A program made the translations under genes and the position numbers. Shown here piece by piece: positions 22,193 to 31,940 of a DNA stretch of 32,067 nt. Source of the DNA: Bacteroidetes bacterium HGW-Bacteroidetes-13 (GTDB lineage Bacteria > Bacteroidota > Bacteroidia > Flavobacteriales > Flavobacteriaceae). Below the pieces are notes generated by a model, which was not told the DNA's origin, did not search any database, and worked only from the letters and a program-made list of their open reading frames with translations. The first letter of the stretch is position 1. Every line of letters starts with the position of its first letter. Location: the NCBI GenBank assembly GCA_002841025.1, contig PHDQ01000005.1, forward strand, positions 1-32,067, in the 5' to 3' direction.

Positions 22193-23783
22193 AAGTCTCG
22201 AACACATCCCAATTAGCGCGAATGTCTAATTCTGTCGGGAAATACTCGATGCGTTCGGGTTGTCGTTTTAAGAAGTAATCGCCCGTGTCCCATTTGCCGT
22301 TTTTATTGGTGTCGTAAATGACGCGAATGGTATATTTCATCGGATCTAAAAACAAAAATTCGGCTATTTTGCTTTGAGCAACAACCTGTTCGGTGATTAC
22401 TTTTCCCGCATTGTTGAGCAGTTGAACGACTACGGGGAATTGTTTGACAAACTTCAAATCCAAATTAAGCCTTCCGAAGTCGCGGTCGTTTTTGGTGGCT
22501 ATTTTTATGTTGAGCGAATCGTTTGTGTGGTCATAAAAATCAGTCAAAGCACCTGGCAACAATTTGATGTTGTATCGCTGACCTTCTACTTTTGCAAAAT
22601 CTATCGAAAAAAGTTGGATGCTATCCAATTTTGCCTGAAACGGAATGGGAATAGAATCCCTGTTGAAAACGGATATTTTAGCTGCATCAAATTTTTCGAA
22701 GGGTGTTTCAGATTCTAAATAATACGGTTTGTTGAGCGGCAAATTACCCGAGTAAGTAGGTTTGAGCGACAAGGAGTCCTTTTTCATCTTTTTGAAAGGT
22801 ACTGCAAACGTATCTATTTTCCGTTCGTTGCTCACCTTAAAACGAAGGGTGTCGGCTTCTATATTTTTAAACCAATAATAGAGTGTGTCTTTGGTTTTAT
22901 CGGCTGTGATGCGGTGTTCAAAATCTTTATTTGTGGGTGTGAGTATATCTATTTTCATGTTTTCTGGACTGCCTTCGTAGCCAAAAATCAGGCGATTGGC
23001 ACTTGCTTGTGTCGGTCTTAACGCTTTGAACGTATTGATTTCTTTGAAAAGAGTCAGTCCGTAAACGCTGTCTGTCGGCAGGGTGATAAACTCCTTTTTA
23101 AAGCCGATTTTGTCTGTTTTCTGGTTGTATAGATAATTGTTGTTCTTGTCCTTGAGCGCGGCCAAAAAATAGGTTCCGGGCTTCATGTTTTCAAAGGTAT
23201 AAACAACCGCGCTATCCAACGTACTGGTGATGTAAGTGGGCGGTGATTTATAAATGATAGAGTCGTTGAATTTATCGTCAACTTCATACAACATCACGGT
23301 CACGAAATTGTCGGGTACTTTTAGCAAAGCGTCTTTGATAGTCCCGGTATGGGTCAGTGAATCGAGGTATTCGCCCGTCGAAAACACATATTTGAAAAAG
23401 GAATACGGGTTTCCCTCATTGTTGTCTTCGATGCTCTGTCCAAAATTCATGGTGTAGGTTGTATTTTCAAGCAAGGTGTCCCGAATCAGTATATCGATGT
23501 ATTTGGTGGGCAAGCCTTGCGGTCTTACTTCCGGGAAATACTTCATGGGCGGAGAGATGATGAGTTGCTTCTGAACATCTTTCAAGCGGACGAATTCGTC
23601 AAAGTAGATTCTTATTTTTTTTGCCGTAAACCGGATCGAAAATGTATCGGGGATTGCCTCTGTCATGCGGGGTGGAAGCAAGTCTTTCGGTCCGCCCTCG
23701 GGTGTGCCTCTTTTTGCGCATTGGGCCAAGGTCAATATGACAAACACAAACAGTATGAGTTGGTGCGAACGCGGAAACTTCAT
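22179..23783 (-). CDS. Large Ig-like domain lipoprotein
   Basis: Start chosen at ATG 23783 (534 residues). The N-terminus is a lipoprotein signal (LILFVFVILTLAQC) followed by AKRGTPEGGPKD, a sequence common to a Bacteroidota lipoprotein family. Residues ~35-130 form a bacterial Ig-like domain (PPRMTEAIPDTFSIRF, KKIRIYFDEFVRL ... NTTYTMNFGQSIEDNNEGNP). The rest is beta-rich with an acidic motif DTNKNGKWDTGDY near the C-terminus that looks like a calcium-binding loop. It is probably anchored in the outer membrane; function unknown. Its 3' end overlaps the convergent omega-amidase gene by 14 bp. Confidence 0.82.
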   Translation of the reverse strand: MKFPRSHQLILFVFVILTLAQCAKRGTPEGGPKDLLPPRMTEAIPDTFSIRFTAKKIRIYFDEFVRLKDVQKQLIISPPMKYFPEVRPQGLPTKYIDILIRDTLLENTTYTMNFGQSIEDNNEGNPYSFFKYVFSTGEYLDSLTHTGTIKDALLKVPDNFVTVMLYEVDDKFNDSIIYKSPPTYITSTLDSAVVYTFENMKPGTYFLAALKDKNNNYLYNQKTDKIGFKKEFITLPTDSVYGLTLFKEINTFKALRPTQASANRLIFGYEGSPENMKIDILTPTNKDFEHRITADKTKDTLYYWFKNIEADTLRFKVSNERKIDTFAVPFKKMKKDSLSLKPTYSGNLPLNKPYYLESETPFEKFDAAKISVFNRDSIPIPFQAKLDSIQLFSIDFAKVEGQRYNIKLLPGALTDFYDHTNDSLNIKIATKNDRDFGRLNLDLKFVKQFPVVVQLLNNAGKVITEQVVAQSKIAEFLFLDPMKYTIRVIYDTNKNGKWDTGDYFLKRQPERIEYFPTELDIRANWDVFETFISN

Positions 23784-23899
23784 GGTCTTATTTTTATACA
23801 AAGAAAAACATTTTTTTGTGAAAACGCCATGACAACGTTATTTCCATAAGCCATAAAACTGACGAAGGTGTTTTTTAGCAAAATATTGAGACCACCGGC

Positions 23900-23918
23900 T
23901 GCGTTTGCGAAAAACGCA
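23900..23918. repeat. Small hairpin before the TPR gene
   Basis: TGCGTTT (23900-23906) and AAACGCA (23912-23918) form a perfect 7-bp stem with a 5-base loop, upstream of the TPR gene promoter. It could act as a transcript boundary; no T-tract follows. Confidence 0.4.
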
Positions 23919-23936
23919 TCGTTTAAAAATAGATGC

Positions 23937-23972
23937 TTTGCAGGAAAATCATAAAAAAGTTGTATATATTTG
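23937..23972 (+). promoter_or_regulatory. Promoter of the TPR gene
   Basis: TATATTTG (23965-23972) is an exact -7 match. TTTG at 23937-23940 lies 24 bases upstream, slightly beyond the normal spacing. The start codon is 74 bp downstream. Confidence 0.5.
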
Positions 23973-24046
23973 GTGATGTTTAGTGGTTAGTTGCACATGT
24001 TAGAAATACGTAACATCTATTATTTACATAACTAAAAATAACACTT

Positions 24047-25060
24047 ATGAGAAAAATTTTTGCATTGACAATTTCCCTATTTATTGCTTTAAACATCTTT
24101 GGACAAGAAGAAAACTTGAAAGAATTAATCTCTCAAGGAATTGAAAACCATGATCAGGGTAAATATGAGGAAGCAATTGCTAAATATAAGGCAGCATTAG
24201 AAATTGACAAAAAATCAACATTAGCAAATTACGAATTATCCTACACATACTTCGTTACAAAGCAATATGAAGAAGCAATAAAATATAGCAAAATCGTAAT
24301 TAAACAAAATACAGATAATCAACATGAATCATACGTAATATTAGGTAGTTGTTATGATTTAATTGGAAAACCATCTAAAGCAATAGAAATGTATGAGGAG
24401 GGTTTGTCAAAATTTCCTAATAGCAACTTATTAAACTATAATTTAGCATTGACATGCTACAATCAAAAGGAATATGCAAAGGCAGAAAAAGCAGCAATTA
24501 ATGCAATTGTCTCAAAACCGACGCACGGAAGTAGTCACATAATATTATCTGCAATTATGCGGGAAAAAGGAGAAAGGGTAAAATCAATTCTACCTCAATA
24601 TTACTTTTTAATGTTAGAACCTAATTCAAAACGTTCATTAATAAACTATAATAGTTTGAAAAATCAACTTGGACTAGGAGTTGAAAAAAAAGACAACAAG
24701 AATATTAATGTGAGTATTCCATTTTCTTCATCAACATCTAGTGAATTTGGAGCGGCAGAAATGATGATCAGTTTATTAGCGGCATCGAAATATACTGAAA
24801 AAAATAGGGATAAAAATGACCAAGAATTTTTTGTGGAAACAAACAAAGGAATATTCAGCATTTTAGGAGAATTACAGAAAGACAATAAAGGATTTTGGTG
24901 GGATTTATATGTTACAAAATTCTATGATTTAGTCCAGACTGATAATTATGAGGCATTTAGTTATTATATTTCTCAATCCATAAATAATGAACTGGTTAAG
25001 GATTGGATCGTGAATAATTCTGATAAAATGCAAAAACTTGAAGACTGGTTGAATAAATAA
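24047..25060 (+). CDS. Secreted TPR-repeat protein, AT-rich gene
   Basis: This 337-residue protein starts with a signal peptide (MRKIFALTISLFIALNIFGQ). Residues ~22-190 are four to five tetratricopeptide repeats (GIENHDQGKYEEAIAKYKAA, YFVTKQYEEAIKYSKIV, YDLIGKPSKAIEMYEEGL, CYNQKEYAKAEKAAINAI). The last 130 residues contain a different helical region (FFVETNKGIFSILGELQ ... WWDLYVTKFYDLV) that I do not recognise. The TPR part suggests protein-protein contacts in the periplasm or at the surface. Base composition is unlike its neighbours: bases 24181-24240 hold 15 G/C of 60, whereas 22021-22080 in the omega-amidase gene hold 29. Together with the gene-free flank this hints at recent acquisition. 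Confidence 0.82.
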   Translation: MRKIFALTISLFIALNIFGQEENLKELISQGIENHDQGKYEEAIAKYKAALEIDKKSTLANYELSYTYFVTKQYEEAIKYSKIVIKQNTDNQHESYVILGSCYDLIGKPSKAIEMYEEGLSKFPNSNLLNYNLALTCYNQKEYAKAEKAAINAIVSKPTHGSSHIILSAIMREKGERVKSILPQYYFLMLEPNSKRSLINYNSLKNQLGLGVEKKDNKNINVSIPFSSSTSSEFGAAEMMISLLAASKYTEKNRDKNDQEFFVETNKGIFSILGELQKDNKGFWWDLYVTKFYDLVQTDNYEAFSYYISQSINNELVKDWIVNNSDKMQKLEDWLNK

Positions 25061-25114
25061 AAAAACACGCGCCCTAACAAGGGGTGTAGCTAATGTGGAT
25101 TTTTAATGGGTTCT

Positions 25115-25136
25115 CGGAACGGTTTAGCACGTTCTG
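25115..25136 (+). repeat. Hairpin 55 bp after the TPR gene
   Basis: CGGAACG (25115-25121) pairs with CGTTCTG (25130-25136), with one G·U pair, around an 8-nt loop. It may be the 3'-end structure of the TPR transcript, though the following sequence has only a short T-run (25143-25146). Confidence 0.45.
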
Positions 25137-25446
25137 TACGGATTTTCTCACCGAACAATTTCAAACATCTTTGCGACTACATTTGAGGATTTAAAAGGTT
25201 GTTTTGGACGCCATTCAATGTGAGTTTGAAATATATTGGATATCAACACAAGTCGATAAACAAATTGAATCTTGTAAGAGCAACCGGAATAATTCGATGA
25301 ATCAATTTGACGTATAACCTATTCCGATATGAGCAAGTAGTTAGGTTGAACATTTTAGCCTAATTAAATAATCAAAGGTGTATAAATTAACGTGCGTTCG
25401 ACATTTAATAATTTGGTTTAAAGCAGTTTGAGTTTGACTCATTGAC

Positions 25447-25497
25447 ATCTGCGCTGATCTGCGTTATTCGCGGGAGTCTTTTAAAGAATTTTCCCGC
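25447..25497. repeat. Flavobacterial intergenic repeat-like segment
   Basis: ATCTGCG occurs twice with a 10-bp period (25447-25453 and 25457-25463). It is followed by an inverted repeat GCGGGA (25470-25475)/TCCCGC (25492-25497) around an AT-rich spacer. From memory, sequences built from 'ATCTGCG...GCGGGA' recur between genes in flavobacterial genomes; copy number here is unchecked. Confidence 0.5.
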
Positions 25498-26042
25498 TGA
25501 TTCTGAAAATGTATGCAGATGACTACTTTTTGAAAATCATTGAATGACAGTAATTTGTGTTTAATTTGATTGGAAAGTTTGATTTTCTTAATTCGAACTC
25601 ACGTCAAATTAGTTTTTAAACGAAATAGATCCAAATAACACCGAGGTATTTTTACTATTTAACTTTTTGCAAACCTAAACTGGCCTGTTTTATGAAATAA
25701 TCAAAAAATTTAATTTTTAGAACCCACCTCTAAAGCATACCGGTTTTGTTGTGAGAAAAAATAAATTAATGCAAATGTTTATGTCAATAAAAGAAATGGA
25801 AGAAAGAAACCACCCTTTTCTTTTATATTGAATTCAGCCTTATCATAGATCACCTGTTCCTATTTCCGCGATTTCTTCACACATTTTCAAAAAACATAAA
25901 AATCAATCCGACACACTGATTAGATGTTAATTAACATTGTTGTCGACTCTTCACGATGCCAATAAAAACAGCACGTTTAACCATTTCTTAAAAATATTTG
26001 GCTTATATAAAGATAAAATGCAATAAAAAACGGCAAATATAC

Positions 26043-26073
26043 TTGCATAGTAAATTTCAAAAATTTATATTTG
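26043..26073 (+). promoter_or_regulatory. Promoter of anmK
   Basis: TTG (26043-26045) is followed after 20 bases by TATATTTG (26066-26073), an exact TAnnTTTG match. The start codon is 61 bp downstream. Confidence 0.7.
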
Positions 26074-26134
26074 GAAAATATTTTGTTAAAGGAACCTAAT
26101 TAAGATGTATCTTTTATAACTAACCCATCACAAC

Positions 26135-27334
26135 ATGAATCCGAGTATCAAACGCCTGTTTGAAATTGCTTCCAAACCCAGTCGCCTCCTGATTGGTTTG
26201 ATGAGCGGCACTTCCTTAGATGGTTTGGACATTGCGCTTTGCAGAATTGAGGGACATGGCAAAAATACACGAATTGAAGTCATTCAGTTTGAAACGATAC
26301 CGTATGCATTAACCTTCAAAAAGGAAATCAAAAAAGTTTTTTCCAAGAAAAAGGTCAATCTTGAAAAACTCTGTTTGCTCAATCCTTGGGTTGCTGATAT
26401 TCATGCCGAAATGATTCTTTCATGCCTGAAAAAATGGCAGGTAAACCCGAAAGAAGTGGATGCGATTGCCAGTCACGGTCAAACGATTTACCACGCGCCC
26501 AAATCGCTTCACAAGAAAAAAAAATTTCCGAATGCTACACTTCAAATCGGCGATGGCGATCATTTGGCTGTTAAAACAGGCATCATCACCCTGAGCGATT
26601 TCCGTCAAAAACACTTGGCTGCCGGCGGGGAAGGTGCGCCTTTGGCTGCTTATGGCGATTATCTGATTTTTTATTCGCCAACCGAAAATCGGGTGATGGT
26701 CAATATGGGCGGCATTTCAAATTTCACGTTTATTCCAAAAGACGAAAATGGTTCAAAAGTATTCTGTACCGACACCGGCCCCGGAAACACCTTGATGGAT
26801 GCCTACATACAATTGCATTTTAAAGGGCGATCTTACGATGCCGATGCGGCAATCGCAAAAACAGGAAAAGTCAATCAAACATTATTGAAAGCACTTAAAA
26901 ATCACCCTTTTTTCAAGCAAAATTTTCCAAAAACCACCGGCCCCGAATTGTTCAATCTCGCTTATTTATCAAAAGCGCAAACAGATTCAAAAACCGGTCA
27001 ATTATCTCCTGAAGACGTGATGGCAACGCTCAATCGGTTTAGTGCCGAAACACTGTCGGAAGCCATTTTATCAACTACCGAAAAATCAAAAGACTTCGTT
27101 TTGTACATGAGTGGTGGTGGCATGCACAATCCTTTATTGGTTCAGCATTTAAAAGAATTATTACCAAAAACGAGACTAGAAAACACAGAAAAATTAGGGG
27201 TGCATCCAGATGCCAAAGAAGCAGTTTTGTTCGCAGTTTTGGCCAACCAAACATTGAGTGGCAACAAGCCGTTTGGAAATTCTGAATTGGGAATACCTCA
27301 AGTAAATATGGGGAAAATTAGTTTTCCGAATTAA
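26135..27334 (+). CDS. anmK: Anhydro-N-acetylmuramic acid kinase
   Basis: This 399-residue protein matches AnmK over its length: LIGLMSGTSLDGLDIALCRI (ATP-binding loop), DAIASHGQTIYHAP, LQIGDGDHLAVKTGI, SDFRQKHLAAGGEGAPL, NMGGISNF and FCTDTGPGNTLMDAY. It opens and phosphorylates 1,6-anhydro-MurNAc to MurNAc-6-phosphate during peptidoglycan recycling, in the cytoplasm. Other recycling genes (murQ, ampG, nagZ) are not in view. It starts at ATG 26135 after a good promoter. The SusC gene follows after 78 bp on the same strand with no terminator seen between, so read-through is possible. Confidence 0.95.
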   Translation: MNPSIKRLFEIASKPSRLLIGLMSGTSLDGLDIALCRIEGHGKNTRIEVIQFETIPYALTFKKEIKKVFSKKKVNLEKLCLLNPWVADIHAEMILSCLKKWQVNPKEVDAIASHGQTIYHAPKSLHKKKKFPNATLQIGDGDHLAVKTGIITLSDFRQKHLAAGGEGAPLAAYGDYLIFYSPTENRVMVNMGGISNFTFIPKDENGSKVFCTDTGPGNTLMDAYIQLHFKGRSYDADAAIAKTGKVNQTLLKALKNHPFFKQNFPKTTGPELFNLAYLSKAQTDSKTGQLSPEDVMATLNRFSAETLSEAILSTTEKSKDFVLYMSGGGMHNPLLVQHLKELLPKTRLENTEKLGVHPDAKEAVLFAVLANQTLSGNKPFGNSELGIPQVNMGKISFPN

Positions 27335-27412
27335 AAAATATTTTAAATATGAATATATGCAAATTATCAACATAAGTTTCAAAAAAAATATTATTAACCT
27401 TAAACTAATCAC

Positions 27413-30400
27413 ATGAATTACAAAGTTTTACCTGTGAAAAATCTTGCCCGGTTTCTGTACTTTGGCATCTTTTTCTTTTGCTTTGGGCAACTTTTGCATG
27501 CCCAACAGACCTATGTTTTTTCTGGTACGGTCAAAGACGCGAGTGTTGGTCAACCCATCATTGGAGCGACGGTCATTATCGGAGGAACATCCATCGGAAC
27601 GACTTCCGATTTTGATGGAAATTATACGCTTTCGGCTTCACTCAAACCCGGAAATTATAAGTTGATTTTCAGTTACTTGGGTTTTAGTTCACAAACTGTC
27701 AATTTGACGCTTTCCGGCGACACCAACATCTCGACAAATGTTTCTCTTTCTCCGGATTTGATGAATTTGGATGAGGTGATTGTGACTGGAAATGCGGGCA
27801 ATACCAGCAGGAGACAATTGGGGAATTCAATCGGAACCATCAAGGCTGAAGAAATTGCCAATACGGGCTCGGGAAATCCACTATCTGCATTATCCGGAAA
27901 AGTATTGGGAGCACAAGTTACACAAAACTCTGGCGATCCGGCAGGTGGTTTTTCTGTAACACTTCGCGGAACGAGTACTGTTTTTGGGTCGTCCGATCCG
28001 CTTTACATCATTGATGGAGTTATCGTTGACAACAGTTCACAAAATGTCATCAATCTAAATGCGGATGCGCAAGGAACTGGTTTTCAAGCGGGGCAAAACA
28101 GATTGGTTGACATCAATCCAAATGACATTGAAAGAATTGAGGTTTTAAACGGTAGTTCTGCTGCGGCTATTTATGGTTCATTGGCATCCAACGGTGTTGT
28201 ACAAATTTTCACCAAAAGAGGACAAACCGGAAAAACAAGGATAACATTGTCTAACACAACAAGTCTAAACTATCTTAGAAAAAGACTGGAATTCAATAAG
28301 TTTGAAGGAAGATTTGGATTTAAAGGTGATGATAGACTTTCTACTGTTGGCGACCGACTCACCACGATTGCCGATTTACGTCCGGCGGCAGACAAGGCTT
28401 TAAACCCGGGAACAGGTCCGGTAGCATTGGGCGGAAGATTGGTTGAAAACATATATGATGTCAAACGATTTGACTACCAAGACCAAATTTTTAGAGATGC
28501 GGTAGGAACAGAAAACTATATTTCAGTAAGTTCTGGTACTGAAAAAAGCAGTTACTTTTTCTCTGCTTCCTATAATAGAAATGAAGGAATAGTGGATGAT
28601 ACGCATTTTCAAAAATACGGCGTTCGATTTAAAATGGATCAACAGTTGTTCAAAAACTTAAAGCTTACTGCGGGAGGTTCATACAACAACAGTTCAAGTG
28701 AAGACAAACCCAATGGAAACAACTTCTTTAGCCCTGTGAGTACCATGATTATCATTGACAACGTTTGGGATATAACAGAACGTGATGAGTTTGGTAATTT
28801 GCTCCATGTTGAGCAACAGCGCGTCAATCCATTATCGGTTATTGAAGGGTTTGAAATCAAACAAGAAACCAATCGATTTATTGGAAACACCCGATTAGAT
28901 TTTACTCCTATCGATGGATTGAATTTAGCTTATACATTTGGATTAGACAGCTATTCGTTGGTTGGCAATACTTTCCAGCCGAGATTGCCGTACGGACCTG
29001 TAGCTGCCACTTTTTTTCCTGATGGTTATGTGGCAGTCGCAACTGCCAATGTCTTTCAGACAAATAGTGATTTTCTTATAAATTACAACAAAAACATCGG
29101 TGATTTTTCTTCTACTACAACTGCCGGATTTCAATTTTTATTTGAAGAAAACAAATCGACTAAGGCGGAGGGCAGGGATCTTTTAGATTTTATTAAAACC
29201 TTAGATGCTGCGCAAAACTTCTTTACCAATCCTACCGAATCTCGCTCAGAAAGAACAACATGGGGTTATTTTCTTCAGGAAACAATCGGATACAAAGATT
29301 TGGTTTATCTGACTCTGGCAGGAAGAATTGATGGTTCATCGGTATTCAGCACAAGTGAAAGATCGCAATTTTATCCAAAAGTAAGCAGTAGTTTTATTGC
29401 TTCGGATTTAGATTTTTGGAAAAACGGAAGTTTGGGGAAATTTTTCAATACTTTTAAACTTAGAGCATCTTATGGTGAATCAGGAAACCTGACAGGAATT
29501 GGCCCATTTGATCGATTTACAAATGCTACTCCGGTTGTACTGACAGGAAGGGGCGGTTTTATTCCAAGTACCCGTTTAGGTGTTGAAAATATTAAACCAG
29601 AAAATAATGAAGAATTTGAAATAGGTACTGATTTTTCAATTCTTAACAGACGCGTAGGTGTTGAATTTAGTTACTACAAACAAGATGTACAGGACTTGAT
29701 TTTACCAGTCACACTTTCTCCTTCATCGGGTGGTGCTTCCACAATTGCTAACGTAGGAAGTCTTACCAACAAAGGAATCGAACTGAAAGTAAGTGCCACA
29801 CCAATTAACTCAGTTGACTTTAGTTGGAATACATCCGTATTGTTTAGTACGTTCGACAATGAACTTGGAGGAATAGGAAACGGTAGATCAGGTATTTTGC
29901 TTAGAGGCGGCGGTGGCGTTCAAAGTGCTATTGACGGGAGATCTTTGGGAACTTTCTTTGGAACATTTTTCGCAAGAAATGATGACGGTTCTCTTTTGTT
30001 GTCTGCCTTGGGACTTCCACAAGTCGAAAGAGGAAACGATGTAACCGGAGAAGCGCAACGCGATGGAGCAGGTCAACCCACCGGCACTCCTCTTAGAAAA
30101 GCACTCGGCGATCCAAACGCGGATTACACACTCACTTGGGTAAATGAATTCAGGTATAAAAAGTTAAGTTTGAGAATGCAATTTGACGCTTCTCAAGGGC
30201 AAGAAGTTTATAACTGGAATAGCATCACCTCAAATAACGCGGGTAATGGGAAATTGGCGGAAAGAGAATTAAGAGGAGAAGTACCAAGAGGTTGGGTAGC
30301 TGCAATCGGTGGATTCATTGGGCCGAGAATTCAAGAATTTCACGTAGAAGACGGGTCTTTCATTAAACTTAGAGAAGTGTCCGTAAACTACGATTTCGGC

Positions 30401-30586
30401 AAATGGATGTTTTTTGAAAACTTCAACGCTTCTCTCATCGGTAGAAATATTTTCTCACTCGACAACTATACCGGATTTGACCCTGAAACCAACTCAGCCG
30501 GACAAAGCAGTACAGTAAGAGGTGATGACTTCGGAAACGTTCCGATTCCTACAACCATTCAAGTTAAATTTACTTTCTCACTCTAA
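27413..30586 (+). CDS. SusC/RagA-family TonB-linked outer-membrane transporter
   Basis: This 1,057-residue protein has a signal peptide (ending LLHAQ, about residue 31). Next comes a carboxypeptidase-D-like domain (FSGTVKDASVGQPIIGATVII ... TTSDFDGNYTL), then the TonB-contact stretch LDEVIVTG (119-126). The plug follows (LSGKVLGAQV, VTLRGTS, DPLYIIDGVIVD, RIEVLNGSSAAAIYGSLASNGVVQIFTKRG), and then a long beta-barrel ending in TTIQVKFTFSL. It imports an oligomer together with its SusD partner, powered by TonB-ExbBD. The partner gene starts 10 bp downstream. No glycoside hydrolase, peptidase or regulator lies beside it here, so the ligand cannot be predicted. Confidence 0.96.
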   Translation: MNYKVLPVKNLARFLYFGIFFFCFGQLLHAQQTYVFSGTVKDASVGQPIIGATVIIGGTSIGTTSDFDGNYTLSASLKPGNYKLIFSYLGFSSQTVNLTLSGDTNISTNVSLSPDLMNLDEVIVTGNAGNTSRRQLGNSIGTIKAEEIANTGSGNPLSALSGKVLGAQVTQNSGDPAGGFSVTLRGTSTVFGSSDPLYIIDGVIVDNSSQNVINLNADAQGTGFQAGQNRLVDINPNDIERIEVLNGSSAAAIYGSLASNGVVQIFTKRGQTGKTRITLSNTTSLNYLRKRLEFNKFEGRFGFKGDDRLSTVGDRLTTIADLRPAADKALNPGTGPVALGGRLVENIYDVKRFDYQDQIFRDAVGTENYISVSSGTEKSSYFFSASYNRNEGIVDDTHFQKYGVRFKMDQQLFKNLKLTAGGSYNNSSSEDKPNGNNFFSPVSTMIIIDNVWDITERDEFGNLLHVEQQRVNPLSVIEGFEIKQETNRFIGNTRLDFTPIDGLNLAYTFGLDSYSLVGNTFQPRLPYGPVAATFFPDGYVAVATANVFQTNSDFLINYNKNIGDFSSTTTAGFQFLFEENKSTKAEGRDLLDFIKTLDAAQNFFTNPTESRSERTTWGYFLQETIGYKDLVYLTLAGRIDGSSVFSTSERSQFYPKVSSSFIASDLDFWKNGSLGKFFNTFKLRASYGESGNLTGIGPFDRFTNATPVVLTGRGGFIPSTRLGVENIKPENNEEFEIGTDFSILNRRVGVEFSYYKQDVQDLILPVTLSPSSGGASTIANVGSLTNKGIELKVSATPINSVDFSWNTSVLFSTFDNELGGIGNGRSGILLRGGGGVQSAIDGRSLGTFFGTFFARNDDGSLLLSALGLPQVERGNDVTGEAQRDGAGQPTGTPLRKALGDPNADYTLTWVNEFRYKKLSLRMQFDASQGQEVYNWNSITSNNAGNGKLAERELRGEVPRGWVAAIGGFIGPRIQEFHVEDGSFIKLREVSVNYDFGKWMFFENFNASLIGRNIFSLDNYTGFDPETNSAGQSSTVRGDDFGNVPIPTTIQVKFTFSL

Positions 30587-30596
30587 AATAACAATC

Positions 30597-31877
30597 ATGA
30601 AAAAAGTAAAAATTTTAATAGTTATATCCTTTCTAATCTTAGCAGGATGTGAAACAAATTTTGACAACGAAAACAGTCCAACAGAAGATCAAGTCCTAAG
30701 TACACCAAATGGACTTACAGGGCTTATCGTTGGTATTCAAAGCCAATACACACTTGGTGGCGCAAGCGGTTTGTACACAAGTGTGACAGCCTCCGGGCTA
30801 AGCACAGGAGAACTTCGTGTTCTCAATGCAGGAAACGCGGATATTGCTCAAATATCGAACGGCGGTACGAACATTGCACCCAGCAATGCAGTGATTACAA
30901 ACCTCTGGACAAATACTGTTTTGATGCGCAACAATGCAGAAAAATTAATTGCCGGTTCCGAAAGTATAAGCGAGCCTGAATTTTCAAAGGGAGTCCGTGT
31001 GTTTGGTTTGTTTTATCGTGCTTTAGCAATCTCTGTAACAGCACAATTTTGGGAAAGTTTACCGGTTGAAACGGGAACGGCTCAATCTTTTGTCAGCAGA
31101 GCAGAAGCTTTATCTCAGGCGAGTTCAAATGTAGATGAAGCATTGTCGCTCTTGGGTGGTGCAGGGCTTCCGGCAACAATCACAGCAAAAACAGGTACAA
31201 ATATCAACATGAATAATTCACTTCGCGCACTGTCCGCAAGAATCAATATCATGTTGGGAAATTATGACAAAGCACTCTCGATGGCAACATCAGTTGACCT
31301 CAGTAGTAAATCGGTTTTTCTGTTTAACGCTGTTTCTCAAAACCCAATTTTTAGAAGTTCATTGACTACCAATAATGTCTATGATGTGAATGCTGATTTT
31401 GGTCTTATCGGCAGTTTAGCACCGAATCCAAGCGATGAGAGAATTCCGTTTTATTTGACAGCAAATGCAGCAAATGGAAAAGGATTTTTCAAATCAGACA
31501 GCGAAAGCATTCCGGTATATTTACCCGGAGAAATGTTGCTTATAAAGGCTGAAGCACTGGCAAAAACAAACCAACTTACGCTGGCTGTCGATGAATTAAA
31601 CAAAGTATTAACAAAAACGGCGGCACAGGATGCTTTCGGATTAGGCGCAAATCTACCCGCCTATACAGGCCCGATGACACAAGATGCTATTTTGACGGAA
31701 ATATATCGAAACCGAGCTATCGAACTATATATGACCGGCATGAAACTAGAAGACAGCAGAAGGTTTAACAGACCTGGCCCGAATGATGCCAATAAGGAAC
31801 GTACAAGAAATTTTTATCCTTACCCGAATTCTGAAAGAGATAGCAATCCCAATACGCCGCCCGATCCGGCTATTTAA
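30597..31877 (+). CDS. SusD/RagB-family outer-membrane lipoprotein
   Basis: Start chosen at ATG 30597 (426 residues), because the longer frame from 30522 overlaps the SusC gene. The lipoprotein signal LIVISFLILAGC puts the lipidated cysteine at position 18. The body has the helical TPR-like core of SusD proteins (NLWTNTVLMRNNAEKLI, FGLFYRALAISVTAQFWESLPV, LRALSARINIMLGNYDKAL, LPGEMLLIKAEALAKTN, LTEIYRNRAIELYMTGMKLEDSRRF). The C-terminal YPYPNSERDSNPNTPPDPAI is typical. It caps the SusC barrel and binds the substrate. It is shorter than many glycan-binding SusD proteins. A terminator hairpin follows at 31911-31936. Confidence 0.94.
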   Translation: MKKVKILIVISFLILAGCETNFDNENSPTEDQVLSTPNGLTGLIVGIQSQYTLGGASGLYTSVTASGLSTGELRVLNAGNADIAQISNGGTNIAPSNAVITNLWTNTVLMRNNAEKLIAGSESISEPEFSKGVRVFGLFYRALAISVTAQFWESLPVETGTAQSFVSRAEALSQASSNVDEALSLLGGAGLPATITAKTGTNINMNNSLRALSARINIMLGNYDKALSMATSVDLSSKSVFLFNAVSQNPIFRSSLTTNNVYDVNADFGLIGSLAPNPSDERIPFYLTANAANGKGFFKSDSESIPVYLPGEMLLIKAEALAKTNQLTLAVDELNKVLTKTAAQDAFGLGANLPAYTGPMTQDAILTEIYRNRAIELYMTGMKLEDSRRFNRPGPNDANKERTRNFYPYPNSERDSNPNTPPDPAI

Positions 31878-31910
31878 CAGTAAGTGTTTGATTTTTGTTG
31901 TATTTTTATT

Positions 31911-31940
31911 TCGAGGATGCTTTTTGGTATCCTCGATTTA
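31911..31940 (+). terminator. Terminator-like hairpin after the SusD gene
   Basis: TCGAGGAT (31911-31918) and ATCCTCGA (31929-31936) form a perfect 8-bp stem that extends inward by G·U and C-G pairs; three T residues follow. It lies 34 bp after the SusD stop and probably ends the transcript. Confidence 0.7.

Larger units (their letters stand above)
25061..26134. other. 1.07-kb gene-free region after the TPR gene
   Basis: I find no ORF of convincing length or composition. The region holds a hairpin at 25115-25136, a repeat-like segment at 25447-25497, and the anmK promoter near 26043-26073. The part from about 25150 to 25440 and from 25500 to 26040 is AT-rich with nothing I can assign. Confidence 0.6.

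Noticed and set aside
25072-25346. Possible integron attC site: CCCTAAC near 25072 and GTTAGGT at 25340-25346
   Set aside because: The outer boxes mismatch at one position, the span (275 bp) is too long for attC, and the sequences just inside do not pair.
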